Shown here: piece by piece, positions 35,953 to 45,400 of the stretch
How positions within the stretch are numbered: position 1 is the stretch's first letter
How the letters are laid out: each line of letters begins with the position of its first letter
Assembly: GCA_964467345.1 (NCBI GenBank)
Contig: CAYXPY010000004.1
Location: forward strand, 18,634 to 82,633
Origin: SM1-50 sp964467345
GTDB taxonomy: Archaea > Thermoplasmatota > E2 > DHVEG-1
Reading direction: 5' to 3'
DNA: 64,000 nucleotides
Notes under the pieces: model-generated
What the model was told of the DNA's origin: nothing
Database searches by the model: none
The model's input: the letters and a program-made list of their open reading frames with translations, nothing else
Program-made: the position numbers and the translations under genes

Positions 35953-37431
35953 TTGCAGGATGATAGGGGGCTAAGTGTGCGCATACGAGCTCATCCTATT
36001 ATTGATTTTCAGAAACGAAAAAAACTTCCGTTCTACTTCCAGAAAAAAAAGGTCATAGGTGAGCAGGGGGACACCATTGCCTCGGCGTTACACGCGGCGG
36101 GAGTCCGAACCCTTACCACGAGCCTTAAATACGAAAGCCCTCGAGGGTTTTTCTGCGGGATCGGGAAATGCTCCTCCTGTCTGATGCGCGTAAACGGCAT
36201 CCCGAATGTCCGGACGTGCATCGCACCGTTACAAGAAGGTATTTTCGTCGAAATGCAAGAGAAACTCGCGGAGTTGCCAAATGTAGCCTTTTCAGGAGAG
36301 CCAACAAAAACAGTAGATATCGATGTCCTGATCGTTGGTGCAGGCCCCGCTGGTCTTTGCGCGGCAATCGAGAGTGCGACACAAGGGGCTTCGGTGTTAC
36401 TTGTTGATGAAAACCAATGTGTCGGAGGTCAATTGGTCAAACAAACCCATAAATTCTTCGGCTCGAAACAAGAACGTGCTGGAACACGTGGGATTCACAT
36501 AGCAAAAGAACTAGAACAGGAGCTACAAAACCTGCAACAGCAGGGGAAAATCCAGCTGATGACCGATGCGACAGTCATCGGGTATTACGAAAGTGAACGA
36601 AAACATCGATTCGGTGTCGTGAAACGCTGCGAGTACCAAAGCACGTTGTATGATGTCCGTTGTGACGCGGTGGTCCTAGCCTGTGGCGCGATGGAGAACA
36701 TGCTGCTGTTCCCAGGAAACGACCTCCCTGGTGTGTATGGTGCTGGCGCGGTGCAGACGTTGATGAATGTCTATGGAGTCAAACCAGGGAACCGAGTTCT
36801 GATGGTAGGAGCAGGCAATGTCGGCCTTATTGTCTCCTATCAGCTTTTACAAGCTGGAATCGCTGTGGACCGGGTCGTAGAAGCAGCACCCACCATCGGA
36901 GGATACAACGTACATGCCGCTAAACTACGTCGATGCGGAGTACCTATCTATACATCCCATTCCATTAAGGAAGTCTATGGAGACAAAAAGGTAGAAGGAG
37001 CCGTTGTCGTAAGACTTGATGAACACTGGAGGCCTATTACGGGAAGCGAAGAGAACGTTGCATGCGACACGATCTGTCTTGCTGTAGGATTAACCCCCTC
37101 GACACGGTTGCTCTCTCAGATAGGAGCGACCTTAGAATTCATCCCGGAGGCAGGTGGGTATGTCGCAGTCCATGATGCATCGATGCAGACCTCAGTCAAA
37201 GGAGTCTATGTCGCAGGCGATGCATCCGGTATCGAGGAAGCATCAACCGCGATGATCGAAGGTAAAATCGCTGGTCTCGCAGCAGCAATCCAGCTGGGTC
37301 GGTCTAAGAACAAAAAACTGCTTGAAGCGTATCGAGAAGAACTTTCACAGCTGCGGGCAGGTCCGTTTGGCGAGAAACCACGGATAGCGAAAGAAAAAAT
37401 AGCAAAGCACGCAGAGGTGCACCATGCGTGA
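35953..37431 (+). CDS. FAD/NAD(P)H oxidoreductase alpha subunit with N-terminal [2Fe-2S] domain (PDH1 alpha / SoxA-like)
   Basis: 492 residues. The N-terminal 100 residues form a Fer2_4-type domain with CGIGKCSSCLMRVNG and a later Cys. The rest is a two-nucleotide-domain flavoprotein: FAD motif VLIVGAGPAGLCAA (about 118-131) and second Rossmann motif VLMVGAGNVGL (about 285). Similar to the alpha subunit of Thermococcales dye-linked L-proline dehydrogenase PDH1 and to sarcosine oxidase alpha. Start is TTG at 35953 or GTG at 35977; the latter has a G-rich stretch 7 bases upstream. First gene of a four-gene overlapping cluster. Confidence 0.82.
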   Translation: MQDDRGLSVRIRAHPIIDFQKRKKLPFYFQKKKVIGEQGDTIASALHAAGVRTLTTSLKYESPRGFFCGIGKCSSCLMRVNGIPNVRTCIAPLQEGIFVEMQEKLAELPNVAFSGEPTKTVDIDVLIVGAGPAGLCAAIESATQGASVLLVDENQCVGGQLVKQTHKFFGSKQERAGTRGIHIAKELEQELQNLQQQGKIQLMTDATVIGYYESERKHRFGVVKRCEYQSTLYDVRCDAVVLACGAMENMLLFPGNDLPGVYGAGAVQTLMNVYGVKPGNRVLMVGAGNVGLIVSYQLLQAGIAVDRVVEAAPTIGGYNVHAAKLRRCGVPIYTSHSIKEVYGDKKVEGAVVVRLDEHWRPITGSEENVACDTICLAVGLTPSTRLLSQIGATLEFIPEAGGYVAVHDASMQTSVKGVYVAGDASGIEEASTAMIEGKIAGLAAAIQLGRSKNKKLLEAYREELSQLRAGPFGEKPRIAKEKIAKHAEVHHA

Positions 37432-37891
37432 ATATGAGAAAACCGGTATCCTGTCCTTAAAAGATCTTCAGATACCGACAAAGAAACAACTCGAGAAAGG
37501 CGTCGCAATCCTTGAATGTGTCCAAGAGATACCCTGCAACCCTTGTGTGGACTCCTGCCCGGTTCATGCGATTTCCATGAAAGACATCAACGCCCCCCCG
37601 GTGAATGATTTTGACAAATGCATCGGGTGTACGAAATGCGTTGGGGTATGCCCGGGGTTGGCGATTTTCGTTGTGAAGGTAAAAGGTGACAAAGCATGGG
37701 TGACGCTTCCCTACGAATTTGTCCCAGAACCGAAAAAAGGAACCATAGTTAAAGCATTAGACAGGACCGGGAACGTCCGGGGAAACGCACTTGTCACAAA
37801 GGTGATAAAACAGGGAAAAACACATGTGGTGACCATTGAACTTGAAAGTGGCTTAGCCATGGATATCAGGAACATAAGGGTTGAGGTATGA
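37424..37891 (+). CDS. Ferredoxin-domain subunit of the dehydrogenase complex
   Basis: 155 residues. N-terminal ferredoxin part with CVQEIPCNPCVDSCPVHAI (about 43-61) and a full motif CIGCTKCVGVCPGLAI (about 66-81); the C-terminal half is a beta-rich domain without recognisable motif. Matches the roughly 19-kDa ferredoxin subunit of PDH1-type complexes in size and neighbourhood. It overlaps the alpha subunit gene by 8 bases and the following [2Fe-2S] gene by 4. Confidence 0.8.
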   Translation: MREYEKTGILSLKDLQIPTKKQLEKGVAILECVQEIPCNPCVDSCPVHAISMKDINAPPVNDFDKCIGCTKCVGVCPGLAIFVVKVKGDKAWVTLPYEFVPEPKKGTIVKALDRTGNVRGNALVTKVIKQGKTHVVTIELESGLAMDIRNIRVEV

Positions 37892-38160
37892 AGCGAAGCA
37901 TTGTATGCCGATGTGAGGATATCAGTGAAGAGGATGTCATTCAAGCGATTGATGAGGGATACATCGATATCGAGGAGCTGCGAAAGAAACTCCGGATAGG
38001 CATGGGTCCGTGTCAAGGACGTGTCTGCATCCAGTTGGTCGCCCGTATCCTTGAACGAAAAACCGGTAAGAAAATAAGCAAAATCCCGCTTCCAACCGTA
38101 CGACCACCGCTGGTTCCTGTCTCCCTTGGAACACTGGCTAGTGAGAAAGATGAAAAGTAA
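37888..38160 (+). CDS. BFD-like [2Fe-2S] small subunit
   Basis: 90 residues with the BFD-type cluster pattern: VCRCEDIS (Cys7, Cys9) and MGPCQGRVC (Cys43, Cys48). Equivalent to the roughly 10-kDa subunit of the PDH1 complex, which shuttles electrons between the two flavoproteins. Four-base ATGA overlap with the ferredoxin gene; its end overlaps the start of the next gene by 11 bases. Confidence 0.82.
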   Translation: MKRSIVCRCEDISEEDVIQAIDEGYIDIEELRKKLRIGMGPCQGRVCIQLVARILERKTGKKISKIPLPTVRPPLVPVSLGTLASEKDEK

Positions 38161-39298
38161 GGCAGATGTCGTCATCATAGGAGGCGGAGTGAATGGCTGC
38201 TCTCTTGCATATCATCTGGCTAAAAAAGGCCTAGAGGTCGTTCTCGTCGAGAAAAACTATCTGTCCTCGGGTGCCACCGGAGCGTGCGGTGCAGGAATCC
38301 GCCAACAATGGTCCACTCGGGAGAACGCGTCCCTTGCGATTCAAAGTGTGAAGATTTTTGAGGGGTTAAACAAGGAACTTGGTCAGGATATCGAGTTTCG
38401 CCAAGGTGGCTATCTCATCGCAGTCCATGATAAAGCAGAGATGAAACAAGCCGAAAAGAACGTCGCGATGCAGAGATCCCTTGGCTTGAAGGTTGATATC
38501 TTACAGCCTGATGAGATTACCAAGATAGTCCCCATCCTTGACGTGAAAGGAATGAAGGCTATTGGTGCGACGTTTTGCCCAACCGATGGCCATGCCAACC
38601 CGTTCAAGACCACGTTTGCGTACGCGGATGCGGCACGAAGGAATGGCGCTGAGATATATACCCATACGAAAGTCATCAGTCTGAAGGCAACGAAAAAATC
38701 GATTCGTTCTGTCGTAACAGATCAGGGAACGATCCAAGCAGATGCCGTGGTAAATGCTGCTGGAATCGACTCAAAAGCAATCGCAGAATTGGTAAAGATA
38801 AAACTACCTCTTGCCGCGTATCGAAAAGAAATAATGGCTACTGAGCGATTAGAACCCCTTTTTGAGGCTATGGTGATTTCCTTTAAAGATGGGATTTACT
38901 TCAGTCAGCAGAAGGAAGGTCAAATCGTTGGTGGCATCCCGATTCCTGAAGAAAAAGAAGGATATAAGACGACTCCAACATTTGTCTTTTTGCAGCATAT
39001 GGCGCACACATTAACAAGATATGCTCCTGTTCTCAAACACGTGAACCTTTTGCGGCATTGGACCGGGTTTTATGATGTCACCCCCGATGCTCGTCCCATT
39101 CTTGGCGAGGCAAAAGACGTAAAAGGATTTATTCAATGCAACGGCTTCAGCGGCCATGGATTTATGATATCACCGATGGTATCAAAACTGCTTACCGATC
39201 TGATCGTCGAAGGGAAAACCACTGATGTCCTTGAAAGCCTCAATCTTGATCGTTTCAAAGGCAAGAAAATCGAAAAGGAACTCTCCGTGGTCGGGTGA
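38150..39298 (+). CDS. FAD-dependent amino acid dehydrogenase (DadA/PDH1 beta family)
   Basis: 382 residues from ATG 38150 (MKSKADVVIIGGGVNGCSLAYHL); the frame opens further at 38126 but the FAD motif VIIGGGVNGCSLA then starts at the expected distance. HWTGFYDVTPDARPILG and GFSGHGFMISP near the C-terminus are the DadA/sarcosine-oxidase family signatures. In PDH1 complexes this subunit oxidises L-proline; glycine, sarcosine or a D-amino acid are alternatives. End of the four-gene cluster. Confidence 0.85.
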   Translation: MKSKADVVIIGGGVNGCSLAYHLAKKGLEVVLVEKNYLSSGATGACGAGIRQQWSTRENASLAIQSVKIFEGLNKELGQDIEFRQGGYLIAVHDKAEMKQAEKNVAMQRSLGLKVDILQPDEITKIVPILDVKGMKAIGATFCPTDGHANPFKTTFAYADAARRNGAEIYTHTKVISLKATKKSIRSVVTDQGTIQADAVVNAAGIDSKAIAELVKIKLPLAAYRKEIMATERLEPLFEAMVISFKDGIYFSQQKEGQIVGGIPIPEEKEGYKTTPTFVFLQHMAHTLTRYAPVLKHVNLLRHWTGFYDVTPDARPILGEAKDVKGFIQCNGFSGHGFMISPMVSKLLTDLIVEGKTTDVLESLNLDRFKGKKIEKELSVVG

Positions 39299-39343
39299 GG
39301 CAGGAATCATAATATACGGTTCTTTTGTTTCGTATCGATAGAC

Positions 39344-41209
39344 ATGGATTATACGGAGATTGGTTTTAAAGCAGGTCTTGAGATACATCAACAGCTGGAT
39401 ACCTATAAATTATTTTGTCACTGCGGATCAAAGATAACAGAACAGGAGGTATATCGGTTTGAACGGACCTTACGACCGACGCAAAGCGAGCTTGGTGATG
39501 TCGACAGGGCAGCTCTTGAGGAGGCAGCACGGAAGAGACGATTCTTATATACTGCATCAAGGACTTCGACTTGCTTGGTAGAAGCAGACGAAGAACCACC
39601 TCATGCAGCCAACAGCCAAGCAGTCGATATCTGTCTTACCATGGTGTTACTTCTAAATGCACACCAAGTCGATGAAATCCAGTTCATGCGGAAAATCGTC
39701 ATCGACGGGTCTAATACCTCTGGATTCCAACGGACCGCTCTCATCGCGATGGGGGGCTCTATTGAGAATGTTCGTATATCCACCCTTGCCTTGGAGGAAG
39801 ATGCTGCACGAAAGCTCAGTCAGAAAGATAAACTCGTAAACTATGGTCTTGACCGATTAGGAATTCCTCTTATCGAGATTACCACCGAGCCGGACATAAC
39901 ATCCCCTGAACATGCAGAACACATCGCTGGACAACTTGGGCTGCTCCTGCAGGCGACAAAAAAGGTGAAACGAGGGTTAGGGACCATTAGACAGGATCTG
40001 AACATCTCAATTGCCCAGGGTGCACGGGTCGAAGTAAAAGGAATTCAATCCCTCAGTTCGATATCAAAGGTGGCGGAAAATGAATCCCTCAGACAGATGG
40101 GTATTATCGAAATCGCAGAAATACTAAATAGTCGAGCAAAGAAAAACGATTTGAAGGAAACACCAAGCAAAGATCTGACTGCAGTTTTTTTAAAAACAAA
40201 ATCTAACCTCATCAAAGACAAGCAAAAAGACAACGCATGCATCAAGGGGATCAGACTACCGGGGTATCAAGGGTTACTTACAAAAAAGCAGACAGGGTTA
40301 GGCAAAGATTTCGCTGTCTACACGGGTCTTACTTCAGGCATTGATAGCATCATCCATAGCGATGAGATGCAAATGCATGGAATCTCAGACCAGGAAGTAG
40401 AACAAACAAGACAGTCCCTGGAATTAGAAAACCATGATGCCTTCGTTCTTGCACTGGGGGATGAAACCATGGTGGATGCTGCCGTAGAAGCAATTCGAAA
40501 CAGAGCTATGATGTATTTCGATGGCGTCCCAGAAGAGGTCCGGCGCAGCCTTCCAGATAACACGACTGAATATATGCGGCCGCTCCCTGGTGCTGCACGG
40601 ATGTACCCTGAGACTGATGTGCCCCCTATACGCATCACACAAGAACATCTACAAGAACTACTTATTCCTGAGAAACCATCTGAGAAACGACAACGCCTCG
40701 CCAAGCAATACCACTTAAACGAGGAACAGATCCATCAATTGCTCTCCAGTGGATACGAAGAGGACTTTGAAAAATACGTTTCCCGCTACCCGGGATTGGA
40801 GAATGTGATTCTACGAACATATATCAATACCATTGCTGAGCTTCAAAAAGAAGGAATCGATATACAAACCATCGATGAGACAACGCTCATAACAGTATTA
40901 TCAGCCTTGCAGGAAGGTAAATTTGCAAAAGAAGCAGCCCCTCAAATCATACAATACCTCTGTGTCCATCCAACGGCATCTCTAGAAGAAGCAATCCTGA
41001 GTTGTGGATTCACACCTGCAAGTCAGGAAGAAATCATTCAAGTAATTCATACAATAATAACAGAAAGAAAAGACTTTGTCAAACAGAGAGGAACCAACGC
41101 CGTAGGACCCCTCATGGGTGTGGTAATGAAACAGCTACGAGGAAAAGCAGACGGTCAGCTCATCAGTAAAATACTTCAGCAGGAAATAGAAAAGGTTATT
41201 TCGTCATAA
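39344..41209 (+). CDS. gatE: Glutamyl-tRNA(Gln) amidotransferase subunit E
   Basis: 621 residues. GatE with GatD converts Glu-tRNA(Gln) to Gln-tRNA(Gln) in archaea. GLEIHQQLDTYKLFCHCGS at the start, the FMRKIVIDGSNTSGFQRTALIA (split region about residues 110-131) and the GatB/E signature LEEDAARK are typical, followed by the GAD insertion (about 270-410) and the C-terminal Yqey domain. gatD is not in the window. Convergent with, and overlapping by 14 bases, the next gene. Confidence 0.95.
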   Translation: MDYTEIGFKAGLEIHQQLDTYKLFCHCGSKITEQEVYRFERTLRPTQSELGDVDRAALEEAARKRRFLYTASRTSTCLVEADEEPPHAANSQAVDICLTMVLLLNAHQVDEIQFMRKIVIDGSNTSGFQRTALIAMGGSIENVRISTLALEEDAARKLSQKDKLVNYGLDRLGIPLIEITTEPDITSPEHAEHIAGQLGLLLQATKKVKRGLGTIRQDLNISIAQGARVEVKGIQSLSSISKVAENESLRQMGIIEIAEILNSRAKKNDLKETPSKDLTAVFLKTKSNLIKDKQKDNACIKGIRLPGYQGLLTKKQTGLGKDFAVYTGLTSGIDSIIHSDEMQMHGISDQEVEQTRQSLELENHDAFVLALGDETMVDAAVEAIRNRAMMYFDGVPEEVRRSLPDNTTEYMRPLPGAARMYPETDVPPIRITQEHLQELLIPEKPSEKRQRLAKQYHLNEEQIHQLLSSGYEEDFEKYVSRYPGLENVILRTYINTIAELQKEGIDIQTIDETTLITVLSALQEGKFAKEAAPQIIQYLCVHPTASLEEAILSCGFTPASQEEIIQVIHTIITERKDFVKQRGTNAVGPLMGVVMKQLRGKADGQLISKILQQEIEKVISS

Positions 41210-41540
41210 ACTCAAACCAACTCACGCTTCCCGCCTCTAGAAGTTTTTTTATTCTCTCTTGCCCAATGGTTAAAGACACGTTCTCATTTTTAAACACAAC
41301 AAACAAAATCTGGTCTTCCTCAAACTGTATCCCATCTATAGGTGATCCGATAAAACGGAAATTCTCATGATGAAAAGGATAGTACCTCATGGTCTCCTGA
41401 AAATTCTCTAATTGTGAACTGGTTGTATCAAGTTTCCTCTGCAGCGGAGCGACAGCACTCCGATGTGAAAGACCAACACCAATGATGATTCCAATACTGG
41501 CTCCAATGAAAAACACCCAGAGGCTCATTAAGGGATCCAT
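41196..41540 (-). CDS. Small membrane-anchored protein related to Holliday-junction-resolvase-like domain
   Basis: 114 residues: one N-terminal transmembrane segment (about 5-25), a short coiled region, then FRFIGSPIDGIQFEEDQILFVVFKNENVSLTIGQERIKKLLEAGSVSWFEF in the last half (motif positions about 62-112). This resembles the archaeal Holliday-junction-resolvase-related domain, in which the strand normally reads FVEVKTG. Here it reads FVVFKNE, so the acidic residue of the nuclease ExK is missing and nuclease activity is doubtful. Downstream of the glycosyltransferase gene on the same strand. Confidence 0.5.
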   Translation of the reverse strand: MDPLMSLWVFFIGASIGIIIGVGLSHRSAVAPLQRKLDTTSSQLENFQETMRYYPFHHENFRFIGSPIDGIQFEEDQILFVVFKNENVSLTIGQERIKKLLEAGSVSWFEFMTK

Positions 41541-41593
41541 TCGTTCATCCTCGAAGAAGAAGCAACGTATGAACGGTTGAATATCTTTTCCGT

Positions 41594-42301
41594 TCAGGTC
41601 TTCTTCGAAGGGGTTACACGTTTTTTAAAAAGGAATCTAAAGTTTTTTATCCCGTCTTTGAAGCTTTCAAGCTTCACCTGACCTTCCCGGGCAAACAAGG
41701 TTGATGGGATCTCCTTTGCTTTGATGTGTTTGTTCGTGAACATTTCAATTTTGATTTCCTCGGAGAACGGCATGCCGCTGTTGAATTCTTCCAACGGCTG
41801 TATCTTTGATAGTGCGTCACGTTTGAAGATCCACATGCCTGATTGCGAGTCTCTGATGTTTATCAAAAAAAGAATCCGAAGGGTCCAAGCCAGGGTCATG
41901 TTCCCAAAACGATGTTTCAGCGACATCGATTTATGCTTCAGGTCAGCAAAACGATCTGTGTTCATGAAATCCAGTTTCTGATCAAGAAGCATCTGGATGT
42001 ATTCATGGATTTGGTTAAAGGGATAGGTTGCATCTGCATCACCGGTGACGATGATATCACCCGTGGCAGCGGCTAGCCCTGTTTTATAGGCTCGCCCGTA
42101 TCCTTTGCGATCTTCAAGAATCACCTTTGCGCCTTTGCTTGCTGCTATTTCCCGCGTCCTGTCCTTTGAGTTACCATCCACGATGATGATTTCAAGATCC
42201 CAGTCATGCTCCCTGAAATACGCGGTGTTAACGGAATCGATTGTTTTGCCTATGCCTCGTTCCTCATTGATAGCGGGGATGACAATACTGACCTTCAGAA
42301 T
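41594..42301 (-). CDS. Family 2 glycosyltransferase with no standard start codon
   Basis: The protein reads (I)LKVSIVIPAINEERGIGKT, DLEIIIVDGNSKDRT and DIIVTGDADATYPF, an ordinary GT2 (GT-A fold) N-terminus with the DxD-like DAD; about 235 residues. It resembles dolichyl-phosphate sugar synthases or polyprenol glycosyltransferases, and no transmembrane tail is seen. The frame opens after a TGA at 42305-42307, and no ATG, GTG or TTG occurs before the GTG at 42181, which lies inside the catalytic core. Candidate initiators are ATT (42301) or CTG (42298), preceded by GGAG and, about 25 bp upstream, by a TATA-like TTTTATA. Confidence 0.78.
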   Translation of the reverse strand: MLKVSIVIPAINEERGIGKTIDSVNTAYFREHDWDLEIIIVDGNSKDRTREIAASKGAKVILEDRKGYGRAYKTGLAAATGDIIVTGDADATYPFNQIHEYIQMLLDQKLDFMNTDRFADLKHKSMSLKHRFGNMTLAWTLRILFLINIRDSQSGMWIFKRDALSKIQPLEEFNSGMPFSEEIKIEMFTNKHIKAKEIPSTLFAREGQVKLESFKDGIKNFRFLFKKRVTPSKKT

Positions 42302-42351
42302 CGCTCACTCCAGGAAAGAGTATAAAAACAAGGAGGTTAAAAGGGTTTTGA

Positions 42352-42400
42352 AAAAAAAATAGTAAAAAAAAGAGAGAAAAAGGGGGATTCTACCCCTTCT
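42352..42400 (-). terminator. Intrinsic-like terminator after the surface protein gene
   Basis: Reading the minus strand after the stop at 42409: GGGG TAGAAT CCCC makes a short stem-loop (about 42382-42396) followed by long T-tracts (42352-42380). U-rich tracts terminate archaeal RNA polymerase. Confidence 0.5.
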
Positions 42401-42408
42401 GTGTGTGT

Positions 42409-45400
42409 CTATTTCCGTCTGCGTCTGAGGAGCAGGAACGCTACTCCGATTGCTGCGATGAGCGTAAGTAGCTCAAAGCCAGGTATGCCACCGCCTTCTG
42501 CGATTGTGACAGTGCCGGACACCGGATCATATCCGGGGAAAGTGGCGGTCACTGGATAGCTGCCTGCTTTGCTTGGCGCAGTAATCGTGACAGATCCACC
42601 TGCACCAGTCGTGTAGGTCTTACCTTCGAAGGTGACGGTTGCACCAATGACGGCACTACCCGTGTCATCAGCGACGGTTAAGGTAAACGTCTGTCCTGCT
42701 TTTACTTCACCAGCGACTGCGACAATCAGCTTGGGTATGTTTAATACCGTGATGATCGCACCTGTGGCTGTGACGTATCCCTCAGCACTTGCTGTGATTG
42801 GATAAGCCATGGAAGTTGCTATAGTTGGAGCGGTGATGGTGGCGACACCAGTGTTGGTAGGCCAGGTTTGTCCGTCGAAGGTAAAGGTGACGGTCGCATC
42901 TGTGATGAGCACACCATTGGATTTTGCCTCAACAGTGAAGGTTTTTCCTTCATCAACAGAGGGGTTCAGGTGGATGCTCATTGGTTTACGAGCAGTTGCA
43001 ACGATGACGAACTCATTGTCAGGATCAGATTCATTCTCGATGTAGATGACAACCTCGCCACTTGCTTGAGCGGTGATTGAGAACTGCACTTTACCCGCTG
43101 CATCAGTGGATGCATTGTCCGGTATTTTTGCGAGAATCGAATCTGAAAGTGTCGCGTTCCATGCCTCAAGCCGTACGTCAACATCTTCGAGAGGAGCACC
43201 GGTTGCTGGATGGGTGATTGTAATAGTAACCAAGGTTGCTTCACCGTTGTAGATGGTCGCAGGGCTCGGTGTTGCTGTTGCAGTGGTCACACGCAGTAAG
43301 CCATCTGCAGGTCGATCCTCACCGCCATCAGGTCGATAGCTGAAGGTGACGTTTCCTAGTGTTGATGCTTCGACTTCTTCAAGAGTACCCACTCCGTTCT
43401 CAATGGCGATTTCTGTGGTTTCTCCTTCAATTGAAGCTTCAGGTGCACCAGTCATATTATTAATTGTCAATGTCCCGTTTCCCGCTGGTGTCAACTGGAA
43501 GGTCATATTGACCTCATCTATCTTCCAGGCAAGGGTTGATGGTGACGAAGTGACAACATAACTGGTAATGACCAAGGTTGCGTTATTGCCTCTGCTGTCG
43601 CAGGTGTCATTCATTGCAGCGATATAGTAGGTTCCTCCGGATAGAGGAATCAGTTCATCTTGGATATCATATACGCCATCGATGTACCATTCATCCACAC
43701 CTGTTACATACTCTCCAGTTTCGTTAAATAATGCGACAGATAAGCCAGTCGTATCTGGGTTTCCACCGCCGACAAGGGTGACCATGATATCATATTCAAC
43801 GGCATCACCAGCGAATGCAGTGGTTGGGGTGACAGTGACGATCATGTTATGGTTTCGTTCCATGATGACTTTTGTGTATCCCCAGAATCCCTCATACCAG
43901 CGAGCTGCTACGGTGATGTTCTGCGGGGCAACATCAGGAGTGGTAGCATCTTTCTTATGTGGTTCTATCCAGAACGTATATTGACCATTGAATCCTCGAC
44001 CAGGTTGGTTGTTCCCAACGGTGGAGTTGAATTCAACGGCACCGTCTTCCCACATAAGATAGACCTGCGCGTTTTTCACAGGAGCTCCATCCATGTCTGT
44101 AACGGTCACGGTTAAATTGAAATCCATTCCAACAGTGAATGAATCAACCGCTGATGTGACAAAGGTTCCGTTGACTATTTCAATGGTTTGTGTCGCGGTT
44201 CCGTTTTCATCTCCGGGCCAGTTGATGGTCAAGGTGATCGTCCCATCGGGTTTAGTCGGTGTTACTGTAGCAGTCCATCTTCCTTTTGAACCAGAATACA
44301 CAAGGTCTGCCTCTGTAACGGGGTAAAGAATATCTCCTTCGATGGTAAGATTATCCATGACGCCATCTTCTTCATCAGAGTCATCACCATAGTATGCATT
44401 TCTGTACTCATCGGTGATACTTCGACCAAAGATATCAAAGACGATATCAATAGTTTCTGCTTGGCCATTTGGAGATATATACTCAGGAACATTGACTTTT
44501 TTATCCGTCGCTGATCCACTGCCATCGTTCACAATCACGAGCTGTACTGGTGGGTTTGCACTTCGGATGGTAAAGCTTGCAGTATTGTTCCATTCATAGG
44601 TGTCATCAGCGTTCGCGTCGTATCCAAAGACGATCCTCCAGGTTCCGTTCACATTGTCATCTCCAAGAGCGGTGACAAGGTCTGCCCATTCAGTGCCCTC
44701 ATCGAATCTTGCAAATTTAAGTGAATAATTACCATCACCCTCATTGGTTATGGCAGCACTAAAATCTACGTATTTTGAACCATATTTTAGCATTATTGGA
44801 TTAGGAATAAAATCAAGTCCAGCTCCGGTGCTGTTTGTTACATTAATGTCAATCCGTGCTTCGAATCCCCAGAAAATTGATGTGTTCGTCAATACGACAT
44901 TTGGTTTTCCGGTTCCAACGGTGAATGTTTTCTCAGTAGCGTTCTTCTCAGGTGGATCCCAAGGACCTACAACAGAGTAGTCATATCCTTCACCGACGCC
45001 AATGGGGAACATCCCACTGTAATCGCTTCCATACAAGGGATCGTAAGCGTTCTCATCTTCATCACCATAGTAATAGTACACTCCATATCTATCAAGATCT
45101 CGATAAGCTCTGATGGTGTATTTCCCTGCATAGTCAAAGTAGCTTTGATCTAAGGTCGCTGTCCCCTGACTGTATTCATGATAGACGGTGTTGTTATCGG
45201 GATCAAGAACAGCAATCATACATGCTGCATTGTTTCCACCTTCGGTAACAGTTATCTCAAGTTCTGCATCTGATCCATAGGAGAATGTTGAAGTGGAACT
45301 TATACTCAGAACAGTTGAGGTGTTAACCCAGAGGTATCCAGCAGGGGTCACACCACCGTCATCCGAAAAGATCCACATACCTGCTCGGAGAAACGTAATT

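Noticed and set aside
42009..42181. Glycosyltransferase starting at GTG 42181
   Set aside because: This would remove the first strand and nucleotide-binding region (KVSIVIPAINEE) that every GT2 needs.
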